Shown piece after piece: positions 36,757 through 45,295 of a DNA stretch of 64,000 nt. The position numbers and the translations under genes were made by a program. This DNA is from Pantoea alhagi. GTDB taxonomy: Bacteria > Pseudomonadota > Gammaproteobacteria > Enterobacterales > Enterobacteriaceae. How positions within the stretch are numbered: the stretch's first letter is position 1; each line of letters opens with the position of its first letter. The stretch covers positions 2,666,001-2,730,000 of the forward strand of contig NZ_CP019706.1 in the NCBI RefSeq assembly GCF_002101395.1, read 5' to 3'. Below the pieces are notes generated by a model that saw nothing but the letters and a program-made list of their open reading frames with translations, had not been told where the DNA came from and ran no database searches.

Positions 36757-38889
36757 ATGATCGATAACCATATTCCCGTCAACTACAGCAACCGTACCCG
36801 GCGTTATGTTGACCGCCTGACCGCGCGTGCGATCGCTGCCTGTGGCGTCAGCGTGCTGCTGGTCATGATGCTGCTGTTTGTCTGGCTGCTGTGGGTAGTG
36901 ATGCCACTGTTTGCCACGCCGTCCATGCAAGCGGGGCCGTCGCAGCCCGCGCTTTCGGCACAGCCTGCCGTCGCGCTGGGTGTTAATCAGGGCTGGGGCT
37001 GGCGTATCGATAGCCAGGGCGAAGGCCGCTTTTTTCCGCTGAACGGCGCTGCGCCTGAGCCACCTTTACAGCTGGCACGCGGGCCGGTAGTGAGCGCGGC
37101 GACCGCCGATAACAGCAGCCTACTGCTGTTACAGCCCGATGGCAATTTCCGACTGGTCCAACCTGACTTTAGCGCTGCGGACGCGATGCCGAACTGGAAG
37201 TTTCCGCTGGGCGATAGCGTTTTTGACAGCGGCGGCAGCGGCTTTACCCTGGCGACCCTGGCAGCCAGCGGCGCGCAGCAGTGGCTGGCGGCGCTCAGCG
37301 ATGGGCAGCATATCCGGCTGCTGCGCTTACAGGCCGGGCAGCCGATGCAGAGCGATATGCTGGCCAGCGGGCCGGTTAATCAGCTGTTGCTGGCGCCCAA
37401 CGGCTCGTTGCTGTTTGCCACCAGCGAGCACAGCTTACGCGTCTGGCAGATAAACGGCCAACAGGTCACGCTACGCGATACCTTTCCGCTGACGCATCCG
37501 CCACGCCAGATGGCTTTGCTGAGCGGCGGACGTTCGCTGCTGCTGGCTGACGAACGCGGCATCAGCCAGTGGTTTGATATTGCCGATGAACGGGGCGTGC
37601 ATTTGCATCGTATCCGGGATTTTGCTGGCGCGCGCGCGCAGCACCAGCTGATTACCGAGCCGCAGCGCCGGGTGTTTGCCACCATCAGCGCCGCCGGCGA
37701 ACTTCAGATGTTCGCCAGCAAGCGAGAGGGCGTTTTCTTTCGCCACGCGCTGGGCGAAGGCGTACAGCAGGCGCAATTTGCGCCGCCGGGCGATGGATTG
37801 CTGATCGAACGCACTGACGGCTGGCAATACTGGCGCATCGACAATCCCTGGCCCGATATTAGCCTGCAAAACCTGTGGCAAAAAGTCTGGTATGAAAATT
37901 ATCCGCAGCCGGACTGGGTCTGGCAATCGACGGCGGTTGACGATCCTTATCAGGCGAAATTCAGTCTGGTGCCGATGGTGGCGGGTACGCTGAAGGCGGC
38001 TGCGCTGGCAATGCTGTTTGCTACGCCGCTGGCGCTGGCTGCCGCCATCTACACCGCCTGGTTTATGTCGCCGGCGCTACGTCGCTGGATCAAACCGGCG
38101 ATGGAGATGATGGGCGCGCTGCCCAGCGTGGTGGTTGGCCTGTTTGCCAGCCTGTGGCTGGCGCCGCAGATTGCTGCCCGGCTTTCCGGCGTGCTGCTAT
38201 TGCCTATTGCCCTGGCGGCGACATTGCTGCTGTGTGGACCGCTGCTGAAGCGTCTGCCGTCGCGCTGGCGGTTGCTGGATGCGCCGGGACGCGAGGTTTG
38301 GCTGCTGGTGCCGCTGCTGCTGCTGGTCAGCGCGCTCTCGCTGTGGCTGATGCCGATGGCTGATACCGCGCTATGGGGCAAACCGCTGGCGGAGCGGCTG
38401 CCGGGCGGCTACGAGCAGCGTAACCTTCTGATCGCTGCGTTGGCGATGGGCTTTGCGCTGGTGCCGCTGATTTTTACCCTGGCGGAAGATGCCATTTTCA
38501 GCGTTCCGGCTGCGCTGGGGCAGGGGTCGCTGGCGCTGGGCGCCACGGCGTGGCAAACCCTTTCACGCGTGATTTTGCCCAGCGCCGCCTCGGGAATTTT
38601 TGCCGCATTGATGATTGGCTTTGGTCGGGCGGTAGGAGAAACCATGATTGTATTGATGGCCACCGGCAATACGCCGGTGACCGAAGGCGGCCTGTTTCAC
38701 GGCGTGCGTGCGCTTTCCGCCAATATTGCCGTTGAGATGCCGGAAGCGGCGGCAGGCAGCGCGCATTATCGCATCCTGTTTCTCAGTGCGCTGGTGCTGC
38801 TGGTGTTTACGCTGATTTTGAATACGCTGGCGGAAGTGGTGCGGCAGCGCTTGCGTCGTCGTTATGGTCAACATGAGGGGCAGGGATGA
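36757..38889 (+). CDS. pstC: Phosphate ABC transporter permease, PstC type with large periplasmic domain
   Basis: 710 residues, more than twice E. coli PstC. One N-terminal membrane segment (about 28-50), then a long periplasmic region (about 55-395) with propeller-like repeats (e.g. LLLLQPDGNFRLVQPD, LLFATSEHSLRVWQINGQ), then about six membrane segments with the binding-protein-dependent permease signature around RAVGETMIVLMATGN. This matches the long PstC of Pseudomonas. Overlaps pstA by four bases. No PstS-like binding protein is encoded nearby. Confidence 0.85.
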   Translation: MIDNHIPVNYSNRTRRYVDRLTARAIAACGVSVLLVMMLLFVWLLWVVMPLFATPSMQAGPSQPALSAQPAVALGVNQGWGWRIDSQGEGRFFPLNGAAPEPPLQLARGPVVSAATADNSSLLLLQPDGNFRLVQPDFSAADAMPNWKFPLGDSVFDSGGSGFTLATLAASGAQQWLAALSDGQHIRLLRLQAGQPMQSDMLASGPVNQLLLAPNGSLLFATSEHSLRVWQINGQQVTLRDTFPLTHPPRQMALLSGGRSLLLADERGISQWFDIADERGVHLHRIRDFAGARAQHQLITEPQRRVFATISAAGELQMFASKREGVFFRHALGEGVQQAQFAPPGDGLLIERTDGWQYWRIDNPWPDISLQNLWQKVWYENYPQPDWVWQSTAVDDPYQAKFSLVPMVAGTLKAAALAMLFATPLALAAAIYTAWFMSPALRRWIKPAMEMMGALPSVVVGLFASLWLAPQIAARLSGVLLLPIALAATLLLCGPLLKRLPSRWRLLDAPGREVWLLVPLLLLVSALSLWLMPMADTALWGKPLAERLPGGYEQRNLLIAALAMGFALVPLIFTLAEDAIFSVPAALGQGSLALGATAWQTLSRVILPSAASGIFAALMIGFGRAVGETMIVLMATGNTPVTEGGLFHGVRALSANIAVEMPEAAAGSAHYRILFLSALVLLVFTLILNTLAEVVRQRLRRRYGQHEGQG

Positions 38890-40535
38890 GCGCGCTAACG
38901 CAAAACGATCGCTGGCGCTGGCTGACGGCAGGCGCGGTAACCTTTAGCCTGCTGGCGTTTCTGCTGTTGTTACTGCTGCTGGCCTGGCAGGGGCTGCGCC
39001 ATTTTTGGCCGCAGCCGGTTACACTGTTTACGCTGGCCCAGCCCGCCGCCGGAGAGGCGCAGCTGTTGGGCGAAGTGGTGAGCACCCAGCGCCTGTCGCG
39101 TCAGCAGCTGATTGATGCCGGTCTGCCGCAGGCGCAGCAGTTGCCGGAGCAGGTCACGCGCTACTTAATTAAAACCGGCAACCGCGACGTCTCCGCCTCT
39201 GATTTCCGCACGCTGCTGGAAAGTGATATTCAGCGCCGCGAACAACCGCCGGAGGTGCTGATGCTACAGCGGCGCGTGGGCGGCGATGCGCTGGGCTGGT
39301 TTGCCGGTCTGTATGAGAATCAGCAGCCGCTTACGGCGCAGAATATGCAACGCGCCCTGCAGGAGCGCCTGCAGCAAACGCATCAGTTGCTGGAGCAGGC
39401 CGAGCGCATCCGCCGTCATGAAATGTCGCATATCACGGCGCAGCTTGAGGCGCTTGAAATCGAAGCGTTAGAGCTGAAGGCCAGCGGCAATGATAATGAG
39501 CAGAAAAGATCGATGCTGATGGCGAATCGTGCAGAACTGCAGCGGCAGTTTGTCGGGCAGGCAGAGCGGCGTGCTTCACTGTTACAGGAGAGTGCACGTA
39601 ATACGCTGATGCTGCGTGATGCGAACGGCCAGCTGCACCGCATTCCCCTGGCACAAATCCGCGACGCCTGGTATCCCAACGCCATGACGCTTGTTCAAAA
39701 ATGGCAACACTTTTTGCAGCAGCTGTGGCATTTCGTTGCCGTTTCGTCGGATGATTCCCCGGGCGAGGGCAGCGCTTTCCCGGCTATTTTCGGCACTGTG
39801 CTGATGGTGTTGTTGATGTCGGTAGTGGTGATGCCGCTGGGGGTAGTGGCCGCCGTCTGGCTGCATGAGTATGCTGATCGGCATGCGTTAACCCGGCTGG
39901 TGCGTATTGCGGTGGTTAACCTGGCGGGCGTACCGTCGATTGTTTATGGCGTGTTTGGTCTTGGGTTTTACGTCTGGCTGATTGGCGGCACGATTGATCA
40001 GCTTTTTTACGCGACATCACTGCCTAATCCCACCTTTGGTACGCCGGGTCTGCTGTGGGCGTCGCTAACGCTGGCATTGTTGACCTTGCCGGTGGTGATT
40101 GTTGCGACCGAAGAGGGACTGTCGCGCATTCCTGCCAGCCTGCGGCACGGCTCGCTGGCGCTGGGCGCGACCCGCGCGGAAACACTGTGGCACGTCACCC
40201 TGCCGCTGGCGCTACCCGCCATGCTGACCGGATTGATTCTTGCCGTGGCGCGCGCGGCGGGCGAAACGGCACCGCTGATGCTGGTGGGCGTGGTGAAAAT
40301 GGCCCCGGAACTGCCGGTAGACGGCGTTTTTCCTTACCTGCATCTTGATCGTAAGTTTATGCATTTGGGCTTTCAGATTTACGATCTGGCATTTCAAAGC
40401 CCCAACGCCGAGGCCGATCGTCCGTTGGTATACGCCACAGCGCTGCTGCTGGTAACCATTATTCTTGGCTTAAATCTTACGGCGATGGCCTTACGCCATC
40501 GCCTGCGTGAGCGTTATCGCTCGCTGGTGCAATAA
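38886..40535 (+). CDS. pstA: Phosphate ABC transporter permease, PstA type with periplasmic coiled coil
   Basis: 549 residues. One N-terminal membrane segment (about 15-38), a periplasmic glutamine/glutamate-rich region (about 50-260) with coiled-coil character (QALQERLQQTHQLLEQAERI), then membrane segments from about 295 with the permease signature AVARAAGETAPLMLVGVV. Matches the long Pseudomonas-type PstA. Overlaps pstC (ATGA); pstB follows. Confidence 0.85.
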   Translation: MSALTQNDRWRWLTAGAVTFSLLAFLLLLLLLAWQGLRHFWPQPVTLFTLAQPAAGEAQLLGEVVSTQRLSRQQLIDAGLPQAQQLPEQVTRYLIKTGNRDVSASDFRTLLESDIQRREQPPEVLMLQRRVGGDALGWFAGLYENQQPLTAQNMQRALQERLQQTHQLLEQAERIRRHEMSHITAQLEALEIEALELKASGNDNEQKRSMLMANRAELQRQFVGQAERRASLLQESARNTLMLRDANGQLHRIPLAQIRDAWYPNAMTLVQKWQHFLQQLWHFVAVSSDDSPGEGSAFPAIFGTVLMVLLMSVVVMPLGVVAAVWLHEYADRHALTRLVRIAVVNLAGVPSIVYGVFGLGFYVWLIGGTIDQLFYATSLPNPTFGTPGLLWASLTLALLTLPVVIVATEEGLSRIPASLRHGSLALGATRAETLWHVTLPLALPAMLTGLILAVARAAGETAPLMLVGVVKMAPELPVDGVFPYLHLDRKFMHLGFQIYDLAFQSPNAEADRPLVYATALLLVTIILGLNLTAMALRHRLRERYRSLVQ

Positions 40536-40546
40536 CGGTGAGGACC

Positions 40547-41314
40547 ATGACCGCTGAAATCGACACTGCGCTAACCATCAATAATCTTTCCCTGTGGTAT
40601 GGCGACAAACAGGCGCTGGATACCGTTAGCCTGCAGATCCCGAAAAATCGCATTACCGCTCTTATTGGCCCCTCTGGCTGTGGTAAATCCACGCTGCTGC
40701 GCTGCCTTAACCGCATGAACGATGTGATTGATAACTGTCGCGTTGAGGGCGAGGTTCTGCTCGATCGGCGCAATATCCTCGAGCGCGGCGGCGATCTCTC
40801 GGCACTGCGGCGGCGCGTCGGCATGGTTTTTCAGCGACCCAATCCGTTCCCTAAATCGATTTATGAAAATGTGGTTTATGGTTTACGTCTGCAAGGCGTG
40901 CGCGATCGACGTATTTTAAACGAGGCGGTGGAGCGGGCGCTGCGCGCTGCGGCGCTGTGGCCTGAGGTGAAAGATAGCCTGCGGCAAAATGCGCTGACGC
41001 TTTCCAGCGGTCAGCAGCAGCGGCTGGTGATTGCGCGCGCCATTGCTATTGAGCCGGAAGTGCTGCTGCTGGACGAGCCGACATCTGCGCTGGACCCAAT
41101 CTCCACGCTGGTGATTGAAGAGCTAATGACCACGCTGAAGCAGCATTTCACGCTGATTCTGGTAACGCATAATATGCAGCAGGCGGCGCGCGTCTCTGAC
41201 TATACCGCTTTTATGCATCAGGGAAAGATGGTGGAGTTTGCTGATACCGATACGCTGTTTACCACGCCGCGACAGCGACGCACCGAGGATTATATAACCG
41301 GGCGTTTTGGCTGA
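40547..41314 (+). CDS. pstB: Phosphate ABC transporter ATP-binding protein
   Basis: 255 residues from the ATG at 40547 (an in-frame GTG nine bases upstream is less likely). Walker A GPSGCGKST, signature LSSGQQQR (family norm LSGGQQQR), Walker B VLLLDEPTSALD, and the His of LVTHNM. Couples ATP hydrolysis to import through the two upstream permeases. The cluster lacks phoU, which usually follows pstB. Confidence 0.93.
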   Translation: MTAEIDTALTINNLSLWYGDKQALDTVSLQIPKNRITALIGPSGCGKSTLLRCLNRMNDVIDNCRVEGEVLLDRRNILERGGDLSALRRRVGMVFQRPNPFPKSIYENVVYGLRLQGVRDRRILNEAVERALRAAALWPEVKDSLRQNALTLSSGQQQRLVIARAIAIEPEVLLLDEPTSALDPISTLVIEELMTTLKQHFTLILVTHNMQQAARVSDYTAFMHQGKMVEFADTDTLFTTPRQRRTEDYITGRFG

Positions 41315-41321
41315 AAAAGAA

Positions 41322-41343
41322 CAGAGCCAGCAGGCTGGCTCTG
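41322..41343 (-). terminator. Terminator of purMN (minus strand)
   Basis: CAGAGCCAGC and GCTGGCTCTG form a perfect 10-bp stem with a two-base loop. Read on the minus strand it is followed by TTCTTTTT, so it ends the purMN transcript; on the plus strand it may also protect the pstB transcript. Confidence 0.8.
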
Positions 41344-41375
41344 GAAGAGGGTTTATGCACGCAAGGCGGAAGAAA

Positions 41376-42014
41376 CTAATCGCCCGCGTAGCCCTGGGGC
41401 GGAAGTGGCTTGCCATCAAGCCAGGCGGAGTTATCACGCATCACTAAGCGGCCCTCAACGAACCAGTTAATTACCAGCGGATAGATCGCATGTTCCTGAT
41501 GCTGTACGCGCGCGGTGACCTCTTCTTCGCTGTCGCCGCTGAACACCGGCACTCTGGCCTGTAGGATCACCGGGCCGCCGTCCAGCTGGTCAGTAACAAA
41601 ATGCACCGAGGTACCATGTTCGCTGTCGCCGTTGGCGATTGCCTGGCGATGCGTATGCAGGCCCGGATATTTTGGCAGCAGAGAAGGGTGGATATTCAGC
41701 AGCCGATCCTGATAGTGCGCGACAAAAACCGGGCTAAGGATACGCATATAGCCCGCCAGCACCACCAGATCGGGCGCATACGCATCAATCTCGCGGATAA
41801 GCTGGCGATCAAAATCTTCACGTGTTTCATAAGCGGACGAGGAAAGCGCATGGGCGGCAACGCCCGCGCTGCGGGCGCGCTCAAGGCCAAACGCGTTGGC
41901 CTTATTGCTGAAAACCGCCGCCACGCGAGCGTTGATCCGGCCCTGCTGACAGGCATCGAGAATCGCCTGCAAATTACTGCCGTTACCCGATATCAGCACG
42001 ACCAGCCGTTTCAT
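41376..42014 (-). CDS. purN: Phosphoribosylglycinamide formyltransferase
   Basis: 212 residues, as in E. coli. The catalytic Asn-His region is NIHPSLLPKYPGLHTH and the third residue lies in VTDQLDGGPVI. Transfers a formyl group from 10-formyl-tetrahydrofolate to GAR in purine synthesis. Overlaps the purM stop by four bases. Confidence 0.97.
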   Translation of the reverse strand: MKRLVVLISGNGSNLQAILDACQQGRINARVAAVFSNKANAFGLERARSAGVAAHALSSSAYETREDFDRQLIREIDAYAPDLVVLAGYMRILSPVFVAHYQDRLLNIHPSLLPKYPGLHTHRQAIANGDSEHGTSVHFVTDQLDGGPVILQARVPVFSGDSEEEVTARVQHQEHAIYPLVINWFVEGRLVMRDNSAWLDGKPLPPQGYAGD

Positions 42015-43048
42015 TTGATAACCACACGCTCTTCTGCGTCAGAGGCGCTAATCACGCCAATTTTCCACGCCTGTTCGCCTGCGGCGTTCATCAGCTCAAC
42101 CGCTTTATCCGCTTCAGCAGCGCTTATCGCAATCACCATGCCGACGCCGCAGTTAAAGGTGCGGTACATCTCATGACGGCTGACGTTGCCCGCCTGCTGC
42201 AGCCAGTTAAAGACCGCCGGCCATTGCCAGCTGGCTTCATCAATCACTGCCTGAGTATTTTCCGGCAGCACGCGCGGAATATTTTCCCAGAAGCCGCCGC
42301 CGGTAAGGTGGGCGATGGCATGCACATCGACCTGCTCAATCAGGTTAAGAATATTTTTAACGTAGATGCGCGTCGGTGCCAGCAGATGATCGGCCAGCGG
42401 CTTGCCGTCGAGCTGTTTGCTTAACGGATCGGTCTGGCTGACTTCAAGAATTTTGCGTACCAGGGAGTAGCCGTTAGAGTGCGGGCCGCTGGAGGCGAGG
42501 GCGATCAGCACGTCGCCATCCTGCACTTTGCTGCCGTCAATGATTTCTGACTTTTCCACCACGCCGACGCAAAAACCTGCCACATCGTAATCTTCACCGT
42601 GGTACATGCCTGGCATCTCTGCGGTTTCACCGCCAACCAGCGCGCAGCCCGACTGTAAACACCCTTCAGCGATCCCGCTGATAACGGCGGAAGCGGTATC
42701 GACATCCAGCTTGCCGGTGGCGTAGTAATCAAGGAAGAACAGCGGTTCAGCACCCTGGACCACCAGATCGTTAACACACATGGCGACCAGATCGATACCG
42801 ATGGTGTCGTGGCGCTGCAGATCCATCGCCAGACGCAGCTTGGTGCCGACGCCGTCAGTGCCGGAAACCAGCACCGGCTCGCGATATTTTTGCGGCAGCG
42901 CACAAAGCGCGCCGAAACCGCCGAGGCCACCCATTACTTCCGGACGGCGGGTCTTTTTTACCACGCCTTTAATACGATCGACTAACGCGTTGCCTGCATC
43001 AATATCAACGCCGGCGTCTTTATAGCTGAGAGAGGTCTTGTCGGTCAC
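42011..43048 (-). CDS. purM: Phosphoribosylformylglycinamidine cyclo-ligase
   Basis: 345 residues. N-terminal MTDKTSLSYKDAGVDIDAGN and the GTDGVGTK and GGETAEMPGMY motifs identify AIR synthetase, which closes the imidazole ring of purines. First gene of purMN, with a PurR operator over its promoter. Confidence 0.98.
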   Translation of the reverse strand: MTDKTSLSYKDAGVDIDAGNALVDRIKGVVKKTRRPEVMGGLGGFGALCALPQKYREPVLVSGTDGVGTKLRLAMDLQRHDTIGIDLVAMCVNDLVVQGAEPLFFLDYYATGKLDVDTASAVISGIAEGCLQSGCALVGGETAEMPGMYHGEDYDVAGFCVGVVEKSEIIDGSKVQDGDVLIALASSGPHSNGYSLVRKILEVSQTDPLSKQLDGKPLADHLLAPTRIYVKNILNLIEQVDVHAIAHLTGGGFWENIPRVLPENTQAVIDEASWQWPAVFNWLQQAGNVSRHEMYRTFNCGVGMVIAISAAEADKAVELMNAAGEQAWKIGVISASDAEERVVIK

Positions 43049-43093
43049 TGCGGAATCCCCACGCGGTTTTGCGGTTTGAATTAAAGCGGCGCA

Positions 43094-43122
43094 ATTCTAA
43101 CAGCGCAGGCAAACGTTTGCGA
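43094..43122 (-). promoter_or_regulatory. purMN promoter with PurR operator
   Basis: The core GCAAACGTTTGC (43109-43120) is a perfect palindrome within AGGCAAACGTTTGCGA (43107-43122) and fits the PurR operator. A -10 TAGAAT (minus strand) lies at 43094-43099, so bound PurR would cover the -35/spacer region. Confidence 0.88.
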
Positions 43123-43223
43123 GGCCAGCGTTGCAGATTCTTTATTTTAGATGATGCTTAACAGAGCGCGGAGGTTTTGCTGTTTATTGCCCGATCGCAT
43201 ATGGCGCAGCAGGCAAAAGGCGG

Positions 43224-43245
43224 TATAATCCGGCGATTTTTTTTT
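43224..43245 (+). promoter_or_regulatory. upp promoter with T-run in the initial transcript
   Basis: TATAAT (43224-43229) is followed at the start site by GATTTTTTTTT (G43235, A43236, nine T). In E. coli upp an equivalent GAT(8) start causes UTP-sensitive reiterative transcription, reducing expression when UTP is high. The same mechanism is inferred here. Confidence 0.8.
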
Positions 43246-43271
43246 CCGCTCAACACTCCGGGAGTACAACA

Positions 43272-43898
43272 ATGAAGATCGTGGAAGTCAAACACCCGCT
43301 CGTCAAACATAAACTGGGCCTGATGCGTGAGCAAGACATTAGCACCAAGCGCTTTCGCGAACTGGCATCTGAAGTGGGGAGTTTGCTGACCTACGAAGCC
43401 ACCGCCGATCTGGAAACAGAAAAAGTTACCATTGAAGGCTGGAATGGTCCGGTAGAAATCGATCAGATCAAAGGCAAGAAAATCACCGTTGTCCCGATCC
43501 TGCGTGCCGGTCTCGGCATGATGGAAGGGGTGCTGGAGCATGTGCCAAGCGCGCGCATCAGCGTGGTAGGCGTTTACCGTGATGAAGAGACGCTGGAGCC
43601 GGTTCCTTATTTCCAGAAGCTGGTTTCTAACATCGAAGAACGCATGGCGCTGGTAGTCGATCCCATGCTGGCCACCGGCGGCTCGATGATTGCGACGATC
43701 GATCTGCTAAAAAAAGCGGGCTGTAACTCAATCAAGGTACTGGTATTGGTGGCTGCACCGGAAGGTATCGCCGCGCTGGAAAAAGCGCACCCGGACGTTG
43801 AGCTCTATACCGCCTCTATCGATCGTGGCCTGAACGAGAAAGGCTACATCATCCCCGGTCTCGGTGACGCGGGCGATAAGATTTTCGGAACCAAATAA
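43272..43898 (+). CDS. upp: Uracil phosphoribosyltransferase
   Basis: 208 residues, the E. coli length. The PRPP-binding loop is VDPMLATGGSM, with the uracil-binding YIIPGLGDAGD near the end. Makes UMP from uracil and PRPP. Followed by a terminator-like hairpin and uraA, the paired uracil permease. Confidence 0.98.
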   Translation: MKIVEVKHPLVKHKLGLMREQDISTKRFRELASEVGSLLTYEATADLETEKVTIEGWNGPVEIDQIKGKKITVVPILRAGLGMMEGVLEHVPSARISVVGVYRDEETLEPVPYFQKLVSNIEERMALVVDPMLATGGSMIATIDLLKKAGCNSIKVLVLVAAPEGIAALEKAHPDVELYTASIDRGLNEKGYIIPGLGDAGDKIFGTK

Positions 43899-43904
43899 CT
43901 ATTC

Positions 43905-43929
43905 AGCCGACCGCAGAGTCGGCTTTTTT
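43905..43929 (+). terminator. Terminator between upp and uraA
   Basis: AGCCGAC (43905-43911) pairs with GTCGGCT (43918-43924) and is followed by TTTTT. It probably lets only part of transcription reach uraA. Confidence 0.8.
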
Positions 43930-43959
43930 CTGCCAAAAAACAGCCCAGAGGAATACTCC

Positions 43960-45243
43960 ATGACTCGTCGCGCGATTGGCGTTAGCGAACGCCCACCGCT
44001 ACTGCAAACGATACCGCTCAGTTTTCAGCATCTGTTCGCGATGTTCGGCGCTACGGTGCTGGTGCCGGTTCTGTTTCATATCAATCCGGCCACGGTGCTG
44101 TTGTTTAACGGCATCGGTACCTTGCTCTATCTCTTTATCTGTAAAGGAAAAATCCCCGCCTACTTAGGCTCCAGCTTTGCTTTTATCTCGCCGGTGCTGC
44201 TACTGCTGCCGCTTGGTTATGAGGTGGCGCTGGGCGGTTTTATCTTGTGCGGCGTGCTGTTTTGTCTGGTGGCGCTGATTGTGAAAAAAGCCGGCACCGG
44301 CTGGCTGGATGTGATGTTTCCTCCGGCGGCGATGGGCGCGATTGTCGCCGTTATCGGACTGGAGCTGGCGGGCGTTGCAGCGAATATGGCTGGCCTGCTG
44401 CCTGCCAGCGGCGCGACGGTCGATAGCACTGCGGTAACAATTTCGCTGGTGACGCTGGCGGTCACCGTGTTTGGTTCGGTGCTGTTTCGCGGTTTTCTCG
44501 CCATCATTCCAATTCTGATCGGCGTGCTGGCAGGCTATCTGCTGTCATGGGCGATGGGCATAGTAGACTGGAGCGGGGTTGAGGCTGCGCCGTGGTTCGC
44601 GCTGCCGACTTTCTATACGCCGCGCTTCGAATGGTATGCGATGCTGACGATTATCCCGGCTGCGCTGGTGGTTATCGCCGAGCATATCGGGCATCTGGTG
44701 GTCACGGCGAATATCGTGAAAAAAGATCTGATTCGCGATCCAGGGCTGCATCGCTCAATGTTCGCCAACGGTTTCTCAACTATTATTTCCGGCTTTTTCG
44801 GCTCAACGCCGAACACCACCTACGGTGAGAATATCGGGGTGATGGCAATTACCCGCGTGTACAGTACCTGGGTTATCGGCGGCGCGGCGATTATCGCTAT
44901 TCTGCTCTCCTGCATCGGCAAGCTGGCAGCGGCGATTCAGGCAATTCCGGTGCCGGTGATGGGCGGGGTTTCGCTGCTGTTGTATGGCGTAATCGGCGCA
45001 TCCGGTATTCGCGTACTGATTGAATCAAAAGTGGACTATAACAGGGCGCAAAACCTGATCCTGACCTCGGTAATTTTGATTATTGGCGTCAGCGGAGCGA
45101 AGGTACATATCGGCGCGGCTGAACTGAAAGGTATGGCGCTGGCAACGATAGTTGGCGTGGCGCTGAGCCTGATTTTTAAAGTGATTAACGTGCTGCGCCC
45201 GGAAGAAGTCATTCTGGACGCACCGGATAAATCGCCGGAGTAA
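43960..45243 (+). CDS. uraA: Uracil:H+ symporter
   Basis: 427 residues from the ATG at 43960 (MTRRAIGVSERPPLLQTIPL), preceded by GAGG. NCS2/NAT family with about 14 membrane segments; the conserved histidine-containing VVIAEHIGHLVVT and GFFGSTPNTTYGENIG motifs line the substrate site. Works with upp in uracil salvage. Confidence 0.97.
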   Translation: MTRRAIGVSERPPLLQTIPLSFQHLFAMFGATVLVPVLFHINPATVLLFNGIGTLLYLFICKGKIPAYLGSSFAFISPVLLLLPLGYEVALGGFILCGVLFCLVALIVKKAGTGWLDVMFPPAAMGAIVAVIGLELAGVAANMAGLLPASGATVDSTAVTISLVTLAVTVFGSVLFRGFLAIIPILIGVLAGYLLSWAMGIVDWSGVEAAPWFALPTFYTPRFEWYAMLTIIPAALVVIAEHIGHLVVTANIVKKDLIRDPGLHRSMFANGFSTIISGFFGSTPNTTYGENIGVMAITRVYSTWVIGGAAIIAILLSCIGKLAAAIQAIPVPVMGGVSLLLYGVIGASGIRVLIESKVDYNRAQNLILTSVILIIGVSGAKVHIGAAELKGMALATIVGVALSLIFKVINVLRPEEVILDAPDKSPE

Positions 45244-45256
45244 ATTCCAGAAGCAG

Positions 45257-45282
45257 AAAAGGCGCCCCGGGGCGCCTTTTTT
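45257..45282. terminator. Bidirectional terminator between uraA and the NCS1 permease gene
   Basis: GGCGCCCCGGGGCGCC (45261-45276) is a perfect palindrome flanked by AAAA on the left and TTTTTT on the right, so it serves both convergent genes. Confidence 0.9.
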
Positions 45283-45295
45283 AACGCTGCGCTGC

